DNA of 64,000 nt from assembly GCF_018130785.1 (NCBI RefSeq), contig NZ_JAFCJT010000014.1, forward strand, positions 1 to 64,000. Reading direction: 5' to 3'. Below are positions 8,125-16,373 of this stretch, piece by piece. This stretch comes from Bradyrhizobium liaoningense. Lineage in GTDB: Bacteria; Pseudomonadota; Alphaproteobacteria; Rhizobiales; Xanthobacteraceae. The translations under genes were made by a program, and so were the position numbers. A model generated the notes under the pieces. The model was not told where the DNA came from. It saw only the letters and a list, made by a program, of their open reading frames with translations, and ran no database searches. Position 1 is the stretch's first letter, and every line of letters begins with the position of its first letter.

Positions 8125-8670
8125 ATGCTGACGCCAGCAGAGCTGGTCGGGCTGATTGAGGCGGTGACGAAAGGCGATCAGGCCGCGTTCGAGCGCCTCT
8201 ACGTCGCCACGCGCGCGAAACTCTATGGCGTCGTGCTCCGTATCTTGCGCCGACAGGATCTCGCAGAGGAGGTCATTCAGGAGACCTACGTCAAGATCTG
8301 GAACAGTGCGGGCCAGTTCAATCCGGCTTTATCGTCGCCGATCACTTGGATGGCGTCGATCGCGCGAAACCGCGCCATCGACATCGTGCGCAAGAAGACG
8401 GAAATCTCCATCGAGGAAGAGCCTCAGGCGATGGAGGTTGCGGCCGACAGCCCCGATCCGCTGGCGCGGAAGGAGATGACCGAGGAGTTGAAGCGGCTCC
8501 TGGAATGCATCGGCCGGCTCGAGCCGGACCGTCAGAGGCTCGTGCTTCTCGCCTATTACAACGGCTGGAGCCGCGAACAATTGGCGGAAAAATTCGCTGC
8601 GCCGGTCAACACGGTGAAGACGTGGCTCCGGCGCAGCATGTTGGATATCCGCGAATGCCTCGGACTATGA
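8125..8670 (+). CDS. ECF-family RNA polymerase sigma factor (SigK/EcfK type)
   Basis: The protein has 181 residues. Region 2 covers about 15-85, with DLAEEVIQETYVKIW and PITWMASIARNRAIDIVRKK for core binding and -10 recognition. Region 4 covers about 125-178, with LVLLAYYNGWSREQLAEKF and the helix-turn-helix APVNTVKTWLRRS. It is of the kind whose gene is followed by a SigK-type anti-sigma factor, as here: the next gene starts 37 bases after the stop. Such factors often answer to redox or envelope stress and control their own operon. I could not define a promoter motif for it in the 180 bases before the start. Confidence 0.92.
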   Translation: MLTPAELVGLIEAVTKGDQAAFERLYVATRAKLYGVVLRILRRQDLAEEVIQETYVKIWNSAGQFNPALSSPITWMASIARNRAIDIVRKKTEISIEEEPQAMEVAADSPDPLARKEMTEELKRLLECIGRLEPDRQRLVLLAYYNGWSREQLAEKFAAPVNTVKTWLRRSMLDIRECLGL

Positions 8671-8707
8671 GGGCTCGTATTGTGAAGGTGGTTCTGGACT
8701 GCATGTG

Positions 8708-9766
8708 ATGGCCTACACGGAGGACCATATCGCGCTCGCCGCGGAATATGCGCTCGGTACGCTCGACGCCGACGAGCGTGCGCAGGTCGAGACCATGATG
8801 GCCGTGGACAAGGCGTTCGCCGATGTCGTGCAGGCCTGGGCTTACCGGCTCGGCGTCCTCAACCAGATGGTCGGTTCGGTCGAGCCGCGTCCGATCGTGT
8901 GGGAGAACATCCGGTCCGAGCTGGCGCGGACGGACTTTGCGCAGGAGACGGCTGCGCCGGAAGCTTCGCCGCCGCCCCCACCTGTGGCGGAGTTTTCCTC
9001 GATCGAAGCTGCACCGCCTGAGCCGTCGCCGGACGTCGCGCCGCAACCGGAGCTGCAGCCTTCCGAAGCAGAGCAGCCCGGGACGGCGCCGCCGGCATCC
9101 GATGCGCTTCCCGACGTCGCGCCGATATTCATGCCGCAGGTCCATGCGCCCGATCCTGACGTCGCGCGCGCGCCGCAAATGCCGGTCGCCGACAACAGCA
9201 ACGTCATCCGGCTCGAGAGCCGCGTGAAACGCTGGCGCACGATCGCTTCCGCCGTGGGCGCGCTTGCGGCTGCGCTGCTGGTGACGCTGTCGCTTCAGAT
9301 CTTCCAGCCCGATGCGCTACCGGGCGGCCTGCGTCCGGCGCCGCGCATCCAGACGGTGGAAGTGAAGACGCCGGCGCCGCTCGCGGCTGCTTCGCAATAT
9401 GTCGCGCTGTTGCAGGGCCAGGGCGGCGGTCCCGCCTTCATCCTCACCATCGACGGCGCGACGCGGAATTTCACCGTGCGCAAGGTCGGCGCGACCCCGG
9501 AGGCCGGCAAGAGCTTCGAGCTCTGGCTGATCTCGGACAAGCTGCCGCGTCCGCGCTCGCTCGGCGTGATCGGCGCGGGCGATTTCACCGCGCGGCCGGT
9601 GCTCGGCTCCTTCGATGCCGAGGTCGTCAACGGCGCGACCTACGCCGTCACCGTCGAGCAGGCCGGCGGCTCGCCCAACGGCCAGCCAACCTCGGCCCCG
9701 GTATTTTCCGGCAAGCTGATCGAGACCGTGCCGCCGTCTCAGCCGCAGGCGCCCGCGAAGAAGTAG
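8708..9766 (+). CDS. Membrane-anchored anti-sigma factor, RskA (anti-sigma-K) family
   Basis: The protein has about 352 residues from ATG 8708. The N-terminal cytoplasmic part at about 1-75 (IALAAEYALGTLDADERAQVE) matches the sigma-binding start of RskA-like proteins. A Pro/Glu/Ala-rich linker of about 90 residues follows, then one membrane span at about 178-200 (IASAVGALAAALLVTLSLQ), then a C-terminal RskA domain with WLISDKLPRPRSLGVI. No Cys or zinc HxxxCxxC motif is present in the sigma-binding part, so it is not a ZAS-type sensor. It would hold the neighbouring sigma factor inactive at the membrane until proteolysis or another signal. The linker is long for the family. Confidence 0.88.
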   Translation: MAYTEDHIALAAEYALGTLDADERAQVETMMAVDKAFADVVQAWAYRLGVLNQMVGSVEPRPIVWENIRSELARTDFAQETAAPEASPPPPPVAEFSSIEAAPPEPSPDVAPQPELQPSEAEQPGTAPPASDALPDVAPIFMPQVHAPDPDVARAPQMPVADNSNVIRLESRVKRWRTIASAVGALAAALLVTLSLQIFQPDALPGGLRPAPRIQTVEVKTPAPLAAASQYVALLQGQGGGPAFILTIDGATRNFTVRKVGATPEAGKSFELWLISDKLPRPRSLGVIGAGDFTARPVLGSFDAEVVNGATYAVTVEQAGGSPNGQPTSAPVFSGKLIETVPPSQPQAPAKK

Positions 9767-9769
9767 GTG

Positions 9770-9808
9770 TCGTAGCCCGGATTATGCTTCGCTCCTTCCG
9801 GGCTACGA
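9770..9808. repeat. Intergenic hairpin repeat (TCGTAGCCCGG type)
   Basis: The arms TCGTAGCCCGG (9770-9780) and CCGGGCTACGA (9798-9808) pair perfectly over 11 bases with a 17-base loop. It lies directly after the anti-sigma gene. This sequence type recurs between genes in Bradyrhizobium-like genomes, from memory. Confidence 0.7.
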
Positions 9809-9968
9809 AGGCGCTCGGCTGTCGCCACGGTCCATCCAGCCGTCGCATCCGGACAAATCCCGCCGAATCCACCCCCGATTTGAACCTCCCCGCAATCCGC
9901 GGCGTCAAATGCCCGGAATTTGCAGTCGGCGCCGCAGATCATGGTGCCGGAGAGGGGCTAGAAGTCAG

Positions 9969-10928
9969 ATGGATGCAGCAAGGACGCCGGGCATCTTCGT
10001 CCACCACTATGCGGGTCTTCCGCATGGACCGGCCTTCGAACATTGGCGCGAGCGGGCCTTCGGTCCCTGCGGCCTCGATATCGGCCCGAGCCATGGCGAC
10101 AGCATCGATTGCCGGCTCCAGGTCAGCGTGGTCGACAATATCGCTTTGGCCATTCCAGAAGGTGCCTCCGCGCAATATTCGCGCACGCAGAGCCATCTTG
10201 CCGACGGCAGCGATGATCTCGTCCTGATCGCCGCGCATGCGGGTCTGGTCCGCGTCGGGCAGAACGGCCATACCGTCGAACTTGCGCCCGCGCAGATGGT
10301 GCTGGTCGACATGGGCGTCACCGGCACCGTCGGCCACACCGAGGAAGATCGCTTCACGACCATCCGCATGCCGCGCCGCGCGCTGCTCGACATCAATCCG
10401 CGTGCCGAGGACAAGCTGTCGCAAGTGCTCTCGGATGGCGCGGTGGCCGAGACGATCTTCCGCTACCACGCACTCGCCGCCAATCACGCGCCGCATCTCG
10501 ACGCCGTCGGCCAGCGCCTGACCGCGCAGCACATGATTGATCTCGTCGGCCTGCTGCTCGGCACCGATGCGGAGCATGCAAGCCTTGCGCGCGGTCGCGG
10601 ACATGCGGCGGCCCGTCTCGATCTCATGCGTGCCGACGTGATGGCCGCGCTCGGCCGCAACGATCTCTGCCTGTCCGAGATCGCGACGCGCTCTGGGCTC
10701 AGCCCGCGCCAGGCGCAACGCCTGTTCGAGCAGGCCGGCACGACCTTCACCGAATTCGTGCTGGAGCAGCGCCTGGTGCTGGCGCGCAAGCTGCTCGGCG
10801 ATCCCCGCGCGAGGGCGCGCAAGATCAGCGACATCGCGCATTCCTCGGGCTTCTCCGACCTGTCCTATTTCAACCGTGCCTTCCGCAAGCGTTTTGGCGC
10901 GACGCCGTCGGAATTGCGCGAGGCCTGA
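9969..10928 (+). CDS. AraC-family transcriptional regulator
   Basis: The 319-residue product uses the ATG at 9969. The open frame extends 60 bases upstream, but those residues are Arg/Cys-rich and unlike a protein start, and a GGAGAGG lies upstream of 9969. The C-terminal ~100 residues carry two helix-turn-helix motifs (LCLSEIATRSGLSPRQAQRLF and KISDIAHSSGFSDLSYFNRAF). The N-terminal half is a sensing domain of the AraC_binding_2 kind with a double-stranded beta-helix pattern. Ligand unknown. The next gene on the same strand, 117 bases on, encodes an FAD oxidoreductase and may be its target. Confidence 0.9.
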   Translation: MDAARTPGIFVHHYAGLPHGPAFEHWRERAFGPCGLDIGPSHGDSIDCRLQVSVVDNIALAIPEGASAQYSRTQSHLADGSDDLVLIAAHAGLVRVGQNGHTVELAPAQMVLVDMGVTGTVGHTEEDRFTTIRMPRRALLDINPRAEDKLSQVLSDGAVAETIFRYHALAANHAPHLDAVGQRLTAQHMIDLVGLLLGTDAEHASLARGRGHAAARLDLMRADVMAALGRNDLCLSEIATRSGLSPRQAQRLFEQAGTTFTEFVLEQRLVLARKLLGDPRARARKISDIAHSSGFSDLSYFNRAFRKRFGATPSELREA

Positions 10929-11045
10929 GGCCAGCGATTTTGTGCAGCGGCGCGGCGCCGCCGCAGTTGGTCGATCCGGGCGAATGAGCTATATCTGCCT
11001 GCGCGGGCAGGCCGCCGGAATTCTTGGACAAAGCAGTAAACGGAC

Positions 11046-12266
11046 ATGGCGCGTATCGTCGTGCTCGGCGCCGGGTTTGCAGGTCTGTGGGCGGCCATCG
11101 GCGCCGCGCGCAAGCGCGACGAGATCGGCGCGGCCGGCCGTGACGTCGAGATCTGTGTCGTCGACCGCAATCCCTATCACAACATCCGGGTGCGCAATTA
11201 CGAGGTCGACCTCAGCGAGGTCGCGCTGCCGTTGCCGCAATTGCTCGATCCGATCGGCGTCACTCATGGCATTGGCGAGGTCGAAGCCATCGACCCGGCG
11301 CGGCGCGAGATTTCTCTCGTCACGAGCGGCGGCGAGGAGACGCTGAGCTACGACCGCCTGGTGCTGGCGCTCGGCAGCGAAGTGATGCGTCCCGCCATCC
11401 CCGGCCTTGCCGAGCATGCTTTCGATGTCGATTCCTATGCCGCCGCGCTCAGCCTCGAAAATCATCTCGTCTCGCTCGGACACAGCGCGCCTTCGCCGGG
11501 GCGCTCGACCGTCGTGGTGGTCGGCGCCGGATTCACCGGCATCGAGGTCGCGACCGAGATGCCCGACAGGCTGGCGCGCGCCGGCATCACCGGCAGCCGC
11601 CGCATCGTCCTGGTCGATCCCAATCCTGCGGTCGGCGCCACCATCGGCGCGCATGCGCGTCCCGTCATCGAGACGGCATTGGCCTCGCTCGACGTCGAGA
11701 CGCGGCTTGGCGTGCGCGTCGTGTCCGTCGAGGCCGCCGGCATGCGCCTGAGCTCGGGCGAGTTCGTCCCGGCGCAGACGGTGATCTGGTGCGCCGGGAT
11801 GCGTGCGAGCCGGCTGGCCGAGAGCTTCGCGGTCGCGCGCGATCGCCTCGGCCGCCTGCTGGTCGATCCGTTTATGCGGCTTGCGGACGTACCGGGCGTG
11901 TTCGCTGCCGGCGATGTCGCCTCGAGCGTGGTCGACGGGCTGCATCCGACCGTGATGTCCTGCCAGTTCGCCCGTCCCATGGGCCGCTTTGCCGGCCACA
12001 ATGTGGTGGCCGATCTCGCGGGCCTGCCGATGCTGCCGCTGCGGATCGACTGGTACGTGACCGTGCTCGATCTCGGCGGCTGGGGCGCGCTCTATACGGA
12101 AGGGTGGGATCGCGAGGTTCGCGCCACTGGCGCGGCCGCAAAGGCGACCAAGGAGACGATCAACCGCAAGCGCATCTACCCGCCGCTCAACGGCCGCAAG
12201 GACGAATTGTTCGCGGCGGCAGCCCCGACAGTGCAGGCGCCGCCACCGACTTATGGGGCGCGGTAG
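11046..12266 (+). CDS. FAD-dependent pyridine nucleotide-disulphide oxidoreductase, NDH-2-like
   Basis: The protein has 406 residues with two Rossmann dinucleotide motifs: GAGFAGLWAA at about 8 for FAD and VVGAGFTGIEVATEM at about 158 for NAD(P)H. A third FAD contact is VFAAGDVAS near residue 285, followed by PTVMSCQFARPMGRFAGHN. This layout fits type II NADH:quinone dehydrogenases and related carotenoid/sulfide oxidoreductases. No C-terminal membrane-binding amphipathic helix is obvious, so the electron acceptor is uncertain. It stands alone after an AraC regulator and is followed by a repeat region. Substrate not assigned. Confidence 0.85.
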   Translation: MARIVVLGAGFAGLWAAIGAARKRDEIGAAGRDVEICVVDRNPYHNIRVRNYEVDLSEVALPLPQLLDPIGVTHGIGEVEAIDPARREISLVTSGGEETLSYDRLVLALGSEVMRPAIPGLAEHAFDVDSYAAALSLENHLVSLGHSAPSPGRSTVVVVGAGFTGIEVATEMPDRLARAGITGSRRIVLVDPNPAVGATIGAHARPVIETALASLDVETRLGVRVVSVEAAGMRLSSGEFVPAQTVIWCAGMRASRLAESFAVARDRLGRLLVDPFMRLADVPGVFAAGDVASSVVDGLHPTVMSCQFARPMGRFAGHNVVADLAGLPMLPLRIDWYVTVLDLGGWGALYTEGWDREVRATGAAAKATKETINRKRIYPPLNGRKDELFAAAAPTVQAPPPTYGAR

Positions 12267-12282
12267 TCGCCCGGTGTCAGGT

Positions 12283-12382
12283 GTCATCGTCCGCGAAGGC
12301 GGACGATCCAGTATTCCAGAGACGGCAGTGGGATACGGAGAAGCCGCGGCGTACTGGATTCCCCGCTTTCGCGGGGAATGAC
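12283..12382. repeat. Long palindromic intergenic repeat
   Basis: A GTCATCGTCCGCGAAGGCGGACGATCC block is answered by GGATTCCCCGCTTTCGCGGGGAATGAC about 75 bases later. Each has its own inner hairpin (GTCCGC/GCGGAC and CCCCGC/GCGGGG), and CCAGTA/TACTGG also pair. It is the largest member of the repeat family and fills most of the gap after the oxidoreductase gene. Confidence 0.7.
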
Positions 12383-12441
12383 GGCGGTGTTCGGGGCGAC
12401 GTCCCGCGCTACATCCATAGCGAAGCCATACCCAGACATGA

Positions 12442-12470
12442 GAAAGCGCCCGTGGGGGGCGGGCGCTTTC
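12442..12470. terminator. Hairpin, probable bidirectional terminator
   Basis: GAAAGCGCCCG (12442-12452) and CGGGCGCTTTC (12460-12470) form an 11-base stem with a seven-base loop, between convergent genes. The T-runs are short, so efficiency is uncertain. Confidence 0.6.
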
Positions 12471-12568
12471 CGTAGTCGACTTGGGGTTGGGGTCGTCTAC
12501 ATATCCACGTGGCGACTTTGGGGGGCTGGTAAAGAGCCGCGTGAATTCACAAAACTCGTCAAATCTCC

Positions 12569-12769
12569 TTATCGAACGAGGGACGCGTTCGAGCTGGTGA
12601 TAACAACCGGCTTGCCGGCCTTGATGACGCGGGCGGTCTGGGTCAGGCCTTCATCCGAACCCGTACGAGCCTTGATGCCGAAGCCTGCCACCGCGATCCC
12701 TGCGACGAGGGCCACGACCACGATCTTCAGGTGGGTCGAGCGATCAGCGCTGTAAATCGAGTGGTTCAT
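12569..12769 (-). CDS. Small single-span membrane protein, 66 residues
   Basis: The protein begins with about 15 polar residues including Ser, His and Asp, has one hydrophobic span at about 15-33 (IVVVALVAGIAVAGFGI), and ends with a basic, Thr/Ser-containing tail of about 30 residues. A GGAG ribosome site lies 7 bases before the ATG. No known domain was recognised; similar tiny membrane proteins are frequent in Bradyrhizobium. It stands alone, with a hairpin about 100 bases after its stop. A start at the first ATG is well supported because no other Met precedes the span. Confidence 0.7.
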   Translation of the reverse strand: MNHSIYSADRSTHLKIVVVALVAGIAVAGFGIKARTGSDEGLTQTARVIKAGKPVVITSSNASLVR

Positions 12770-13063
12770 GGAAGGCTCCTGCCGCCATCTACCCGAAGTA
12801 GTCGCTACCCTGTTGGGGCAGGTTCATGCTTCCGGTGCCCAACAACCTAGTATTGGGGGGATTCGTTCCCAAGAGGCGATCACAAGAGCGTGACAGGACG
12901 TGAAAGGTCGCGATCAAAAGCGATCGTTGGTCGTGCGATTTCGTAATTATTTCAAAGTGGTAATGTGCCCGTAAGGCGCCTTGCCGGCATTTGGTCGACA
13001 AGAGGCCAGGAGCTCAAAAACCGTTTGCATGTGGCTGAAAAACACACGGCTTCTTAAGGCAAA
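12770..13063. other. Gene-free stretch between a small membrane gene and flhA
   Basis: A 70-codon frame on the minus strand (12789-13001) is open but polar, without homology or a good ribosome site, and is not called. The AT-rich part around 12940-12960 probably holds the promoter of the small membrane protein. No full CtrA site or strong hairpin was found. Confidence 0.5.
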
Positions 13064-15205
13064 TCAGACGCTTCCGACCGTTTTCAATCGCGCCCTGGGG
13101 TGGATTTCGGCCTGCGACAGCACCGTCGTCTGGGCCCGGAACCGCTCCACCAGGGAACGCACGAAGGGACGAATTGCCGCAGAGGTGACCAGCACCGGCG
13201 CCTCGCCTTCGCGGGCGGCGCGCTCGAACGCCTCGCGCACGGCGGTCATGAATTCCGACAGCTTCGAAGGCTGCATCGCGAGGCTGCGTTCCTCGCCCTG
13301 GCCGATGATGGATTCGGCAAAGGCTTGTTCCCACCGCGCCGACAGCGCGATCAGCGGCAAATAGCCGTTGTAGGAGGTGTTCTGCGCGCAGATCTGCCGG
13401 GCCAGCCGGGCCCGGACATGCTCGACCATGGTCGCGGGATTGCGCGAGAAGGCGAGCGAGTCGGCGATACCTTCGAGAATGGTCGAGAGGTCGCGGATCG
13501 AAATGCGCTCGGCGAGCAGCAGCTGCAGCACACGCTGGATGCCGGAGACCGTGACCTGGCCCGGCACGATGTCCTTGACCAGCTCGCTCTGCTCCTTCGG
13601 CAGTTCCTTGAGCAGCTTCTGCACCTCGCCATAGGAGAGCAGATCCGACATGTTGGCCTTGAGCAGCTCGGTGAGGTGGGTCGAGAGCACGGTTGCGGCG
13701 TCGACGACGGTGTAGCCCTTGAGTGAAGCTTCTTCCTTGAGGCTGGCGTCGACCCAGGTCGCGGGCAGGCCGAACGTCGGCTCGGTGGTGTGGATGCCGG
13801 GCACCTGCACCTGGCTGCCGCCGGGGTCCATGACCATGAACTGGTTCGGCCAGATCTTGCCGGTGCCGGCGTCGACCTCCTTGATCTTGATGATGTAGGT
13901 GTTGGCTTCGAGCTGGACGTTGTCGAGGATACGCACGGCGGGCATCACGAACCCCATCTCAATGGCGAGCGAACGGCGCAGCGCCTTGATCTGCTCGGTG
14001 AGGCGGTCGGTGCCGTCGGGCCCGTTGACCAGCGGCAGCAGCGCATAGCCGAGCTCGATCTTGAGGTCGTCGATCTTGAGTGCGGCCGAGATTGGCTCCT
14101 CGGCTGCGGCGGCGCCCGGCGCACCTGGCGTGCCCGGAGCGGGCGCGGTCTTGGCGGCTTCCTCGGCCTTGGCCGTCACCCGGTTGCGGTTGCGGGCGTG
14201 CCAGGCCAGCGCGCCGGCGCCGGCGCCGAGCGCGAGGAAGGGAATGGTAGGAATGCCCGGCAGCGCCGCCAGCACCAGCATGACCGCCGAAGACATCGCG
14301 AGCGCCTGCGGATAGCCGGAGAACTGCTTCATCAGCGCCTTGTCGGCGGCGCCGGAAACGCCGGCCTTGGAGACGAGCAGGCCGGCCGCGGTCGAAACGA
14401 TCAGCGCAGGCACCTGGGTGACGAGGCCGTCACCGACGGTCAGCAGCGTGTAGCTGCGCCCGGCGTCGGCGAAGGAGAGGCCCTGCTGCGCCACGCCGAT
14501 GATCATGCCGCCAACGATATTGATGAAGACGATCAAGAGGCCGGCGATGGCGTCGCCGCGGACGAATTTGGAGGCACCGTCCATGGCGCCGAAGAAGCCG
14601 CTTTCGTCCTCCAGCTCCTTGCGCCGATGCTTGGCAACCTTTTCGTCGATCAGGCCGGCGGAGAGATCGGCGTCGATCGCCATCTGCTTGCCGGGCATGG
14701 CGTCCAGGTGGAAGCGCGCGGCGACTTCGGCGATACGGCCCGAGCCCTTGGTGATGACGACGAAATTGACGATGATCAGGATGGCGAAGACGATGATGCC
14801 GATGACGAAATTGCCGCCCATCACGAAGCTGCCGAAGGCTTCGATGACGTGACCGGCGGCATCGGTGCCCTCGTGCCCGTGCGACAGGATCAGGCGGGTC
14901 GAGGCCATATTGAGCGACAGCCGCAGCATGGTCGAGATCAGCAGAACGGTCGGGAAGGCGGAGAATTCCAGCGGCGCCTGGATGAACAGCGACGTCATCA
15001 GGATCAGGATCGAGAGCGTGATCGAGATCGCCAGGAACAGGTCCAGCACGATCGCGGGCAGTGGCAGGATCAGCACCACCAGGATGGTGAGGACGCCGAG
15101 CGCCAGCGCGATATCGCCACGCTTGAGGATGTTGCCGATCTCGGCAAGGGAGGGGATGCTCGGCTTCGCGCTGCCTACGCCTTGTCCCGCGGTGACGTCG
15201 ACCAT
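13064..15205 (-). CDS. flhA: FlhA, flagellar type III export gate protein
   Basis: The 713-residue product uses the ATG at 15205. The frame stays open to 15307, but the extra 34 residues are unlike the family. Eight membrane spans are visible in the first ~330 residues, starting with GDIALALGVLTILVVLILPLPAIVLD. The FHIPEP region between spans 4 and 5 contains AIDADLSAGLIDEKVAKHRRKELEDE, and the large C-terminal cytoplasmic domain is complete. FlhA forms the nonameric export gate that receives FliJ and chaperone-substrate complexes. It stands apart from the other flagellar genes here. A CtrA-like site lies about 170 bases upstream of the start. Confidence 0.96.
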   Translation of the reverse strand: MVDVTAGQGVGSAKPSIPSLAEIGNILKRGDIALALGVLTILVVLILPLPAIVLDLFLAISITLSILILMTSLFIQAPLEFSAFPTVLLISTMLRLSLNMASTRLILSHGHEGTDAAGHVIEAFGSFVMGGNFVIGIIVFAILIIVNFVVITKGSGRIAEVAARFHLDAMPGKQMAIDADLSAGLIDEKVAKHRRKELEDESGFFGAMDGASKFVRGDAIAGLLIVFINIVGGMIIGVAQQGLSFADAGRSYTLLTVGDGLVTQVPALIVSTAAGLLVSKAGVSGAADKALMKQFSGYPQALAMSSAVMLVLAALPGIPTIPFLALGAGAGALAWHARNRNRVTAKAEEAAKTAPAPGTPGAPGAAAAEEPISAALKIDDLKIELGYALLPLVNGPDGTDRLTEQIKALRRSLAIEMGFVMPAVRILDNVQLEANTYIIKIKEVDAGTGKIWPNQFMVMDPGGSQVQVPGIHTTEPTFGLPATWVDASLKEEASLKGYTVVDAATVLSTHLTELLKANMSDLLSYGEVQKLLKELPKEQSELVKDIVPGQVTVSGIQRVLQLLLAERISIRDLSTILEGIADSLAFSRNPATMVEHVRARLARQICAQNTSYNGYLPLIALSARWEQAFAESIIGQGEERSLAMQPSKLSEFMTAVREAFERAAREGEAPVLVTSAAIRPFVRSLVERFRAQTTVLSQAEIHPRARLKTVGSV

Positions 15206-15347
15206 GGTAGCTGCCTCCCCGCGCGACTGCCGGCCGCGCGCCCCAAATGTCTGCGCGGCGGCCGAGGGGCCGCCGTTCCGAAAGTGAGGCACCGCACTGG
15301 CGTCCACGGGGGACCTCCCGTTTTACGCGGCTGACGACACTCGACTT
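15206..15347. other. flhA upstream sequence without a called gene
   Basis: The bases between the flhA start and the hairpin at 15348 contain an in-frame extension of flhA that is unlike protein and is not called. No other feature was seen apart from the hairpin and CtrA-like site listed separately. Confidence 0.4.
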
Positions 15348-15370
15348 CACCCGGCAATTCTTGCCGGGTG
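15348..15370. repeat. Perfect hairpin in the flhA leader region
   Basis: CACCCGGCAA (15348-15357) and TTGCCGGGTG (15361-15370) pair over 10 bases around a TTC loop, just beside the CtrA-like site and about 145 bases before the flhA start. No T-run follows on either strand. Confidence 0.65.
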
Positions 15371-15375
15371 TATGG

Positions 15376-15390
15376 TTAGCAAAGGGTTAA
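15376..15390 (-). promoter_or_regulatory. CtrA-like binding site upstream of flhA
   Basis: TTAG, seven bases (CAAAGGG), then TTAA followed by C. The consensus is TTAA-N7-TTAAC, so only one base differs. Its position upstream of a flagellar gene, in the same window as ctrA, fits direct CtrA control, but binding is inferred. Confidence 0.5.
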
Positions 15391-15445
15391 CGGAGGGTGC
15401 GGCAAGGCTGCGGGGAGGGTTTTTGGCCCGGGCAGGGGAAGAAAT

Positions 15446-15520
15446 CGTCATGCCCGGGCTTTCACGTTCTCTGTGCCGCATGGCAAGGCGTGGATGGCCG
15501 GGACAAGCCCGGCCATGACG
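15446..15520. repeat. Intergenic palindromic repeat (CGTCATG...CATGACG)
   Basis: It begins CGTCATGCCCGGGC and ends GGCCGGGACAAGCCCGGCCATGACG, so outer and inner arms pair. It closely resembles the element at 37567-37641. It lies between divergent flhA upstream DNA and the end of the copper operon. Confidence 0.7.
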
Positions 15521-15565
15521 CTTTGGAAGCTTCAGCGCCCAGAATGACGGTTGAGGGAGACTGCC

Positions 15566-15868
15566 CTACTTCGCCTTCTCCAACTTTGTCACCGTATACC
15601 CCGAAGCCGCCTCTTCGGCGTCAAAAGTCACCTTGTCGCCGACCTTGACCTGCTTGAGCAAAGCGGGGTCCTTGACGCGGTAGACCATGGTCATGGGCTC
15701 ATCCATGCCGAGGCTTTTCGCCGGTCCGTGCTTGAGCGTGATCTTGCCGGCGCCCTCGTCGATCTTCTTGACCTCGCCGCTGATCGCGGCGCCCTGGGCC
15801 GCGATGGCTCCGGCGGCAAGGCCGACGGTCAGCGCCAGCGCTGCGGCGATACGGATGGTGCGGTTCAT
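15566..15868 (-). CDS. Periplasmic copper-binding protein, CusF-like
   Basis: The protein has 100 residues with a signal peptide at about 1-27 ending in AIAA. The mature part is a small OB-fold-like domain with LKHGPAKSLGMDEPMTM and VKVGDKVTF, the pattern of CusF/CusF_Ec (PF11604). The MxM pair and upstream His that bind Cu(I)/Ag(I) in CusF are present. Where E. coli CusF has a Trp beside the metal, this protein appears to have a Met; alignment would be needed to be sure. It would carry copper in the periplasm. It is the last gene of a same-strand run with a cupredoxin and a multicopper oxidase, which strongly supports a copper role. Confidence 0.88.
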   Translation of the reverse strand: MNRTIRIAAALALTVGLAAGAIAAQGAAISGEVKKIDEGAGKITLKHGPAKSLGMDEPMTMVYRVKDPALLKQVKVGDKVTFDAEEAASGYTVTKLEKAK

Positions 15869-15882
15869 GGGAGTCTCCCTTG

Positions 15883-16338
15883 TTACTTCACGGTGACGTG
15901 GCCGACCATGCCGTAGTCGCGATGGTCGGGAATCAGGCAGGAAAATTCGAACGTGCCGGCCTTGCTGAACTTCCAGAGGATCTCGGCTGTCTTGTTCGGT
16001 GCAAGCCGCACCCCGTTGGGATCGTCGTGCTCCATGTGCGGATGCTTCTTCATCTCCACGGCATGCGCGAGATTCTCCTTCGTCGTGGCGAGCAGGAATT
16101 CATGGTCCTCCTTGCCGACATTGCGCAGCACGAAACGAATCTGCTCGCCGCGTTTGACCTCGATCCTGGCGGGGGCGTAGTCCATCTCGTTCAGCAGGAT
16201 CTCGATCGTGCGCGCGGGCTTCCCGGGATCGCCGGGCTCGCCGGCCGAAAAGTTCCCATGCCCATGCTGGTCGTGGGCAAACGCCGGTGCGGTCGAAAGC
16301 GCAGCCATCGCGAGGCCGAGCCTGATCGTCTTCCTCAT
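15883..16338 (-). CDS. Periplasmic cupredoxin (blue copper protein)
   Basis: The 151-residue product uses the ATG at 16338, 8 bases after CTGGAG; an upstream ATG at 16377 is less likely. A signal peptide at about 1-21 is followed by a His-rich mature start (HDQHGHGNFS). The type-1 copper site is visible: His in KEDHEFLL, then the C-x4-H-x4-M pattern in the tail (CLIPDH then RDYGM), the order seen in plastocyanin/azurin-like proteins. Between them lies an insert with HAVEMKKHPHMEHDD that adds more His and Met ligands. It could shuttle electrons or copper for the multicopper oxidase encoded just upstream. Confidence 0.9.
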   Translation of the reverse strand: MRKTIRLGLAMAALSTAPAFAHDQHGHGNFSAGEPGDPGKPARTIEILLNEMDYAPARIEVKRGEQIRFVLRNVGKEDHEFLLATTKENLAHAVEMKKHPHMEHDDPNGVRLAPNKTAEILWKFSKAGTFEFSCLIPDHRDYGMVGHVTVK

Positions 16339-16373
16339 CGTCATCTCCAGTTGGTGGTGGTTCATCGAAACGC

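Noticed and set aside
12789..13001. 70-codon minus-strand frame between the small membrane gene and flhA
   Set aside because: Mixed polar composition, no ribosome site, no family; it is likely promoter DNA.
13790..15334. 514-codon frame on the plus strand opposite flhA
   Set aside because: Its composition (Gly, Arg, His, Asp rich) mirrors the flhA codons and no domain can be recognised.
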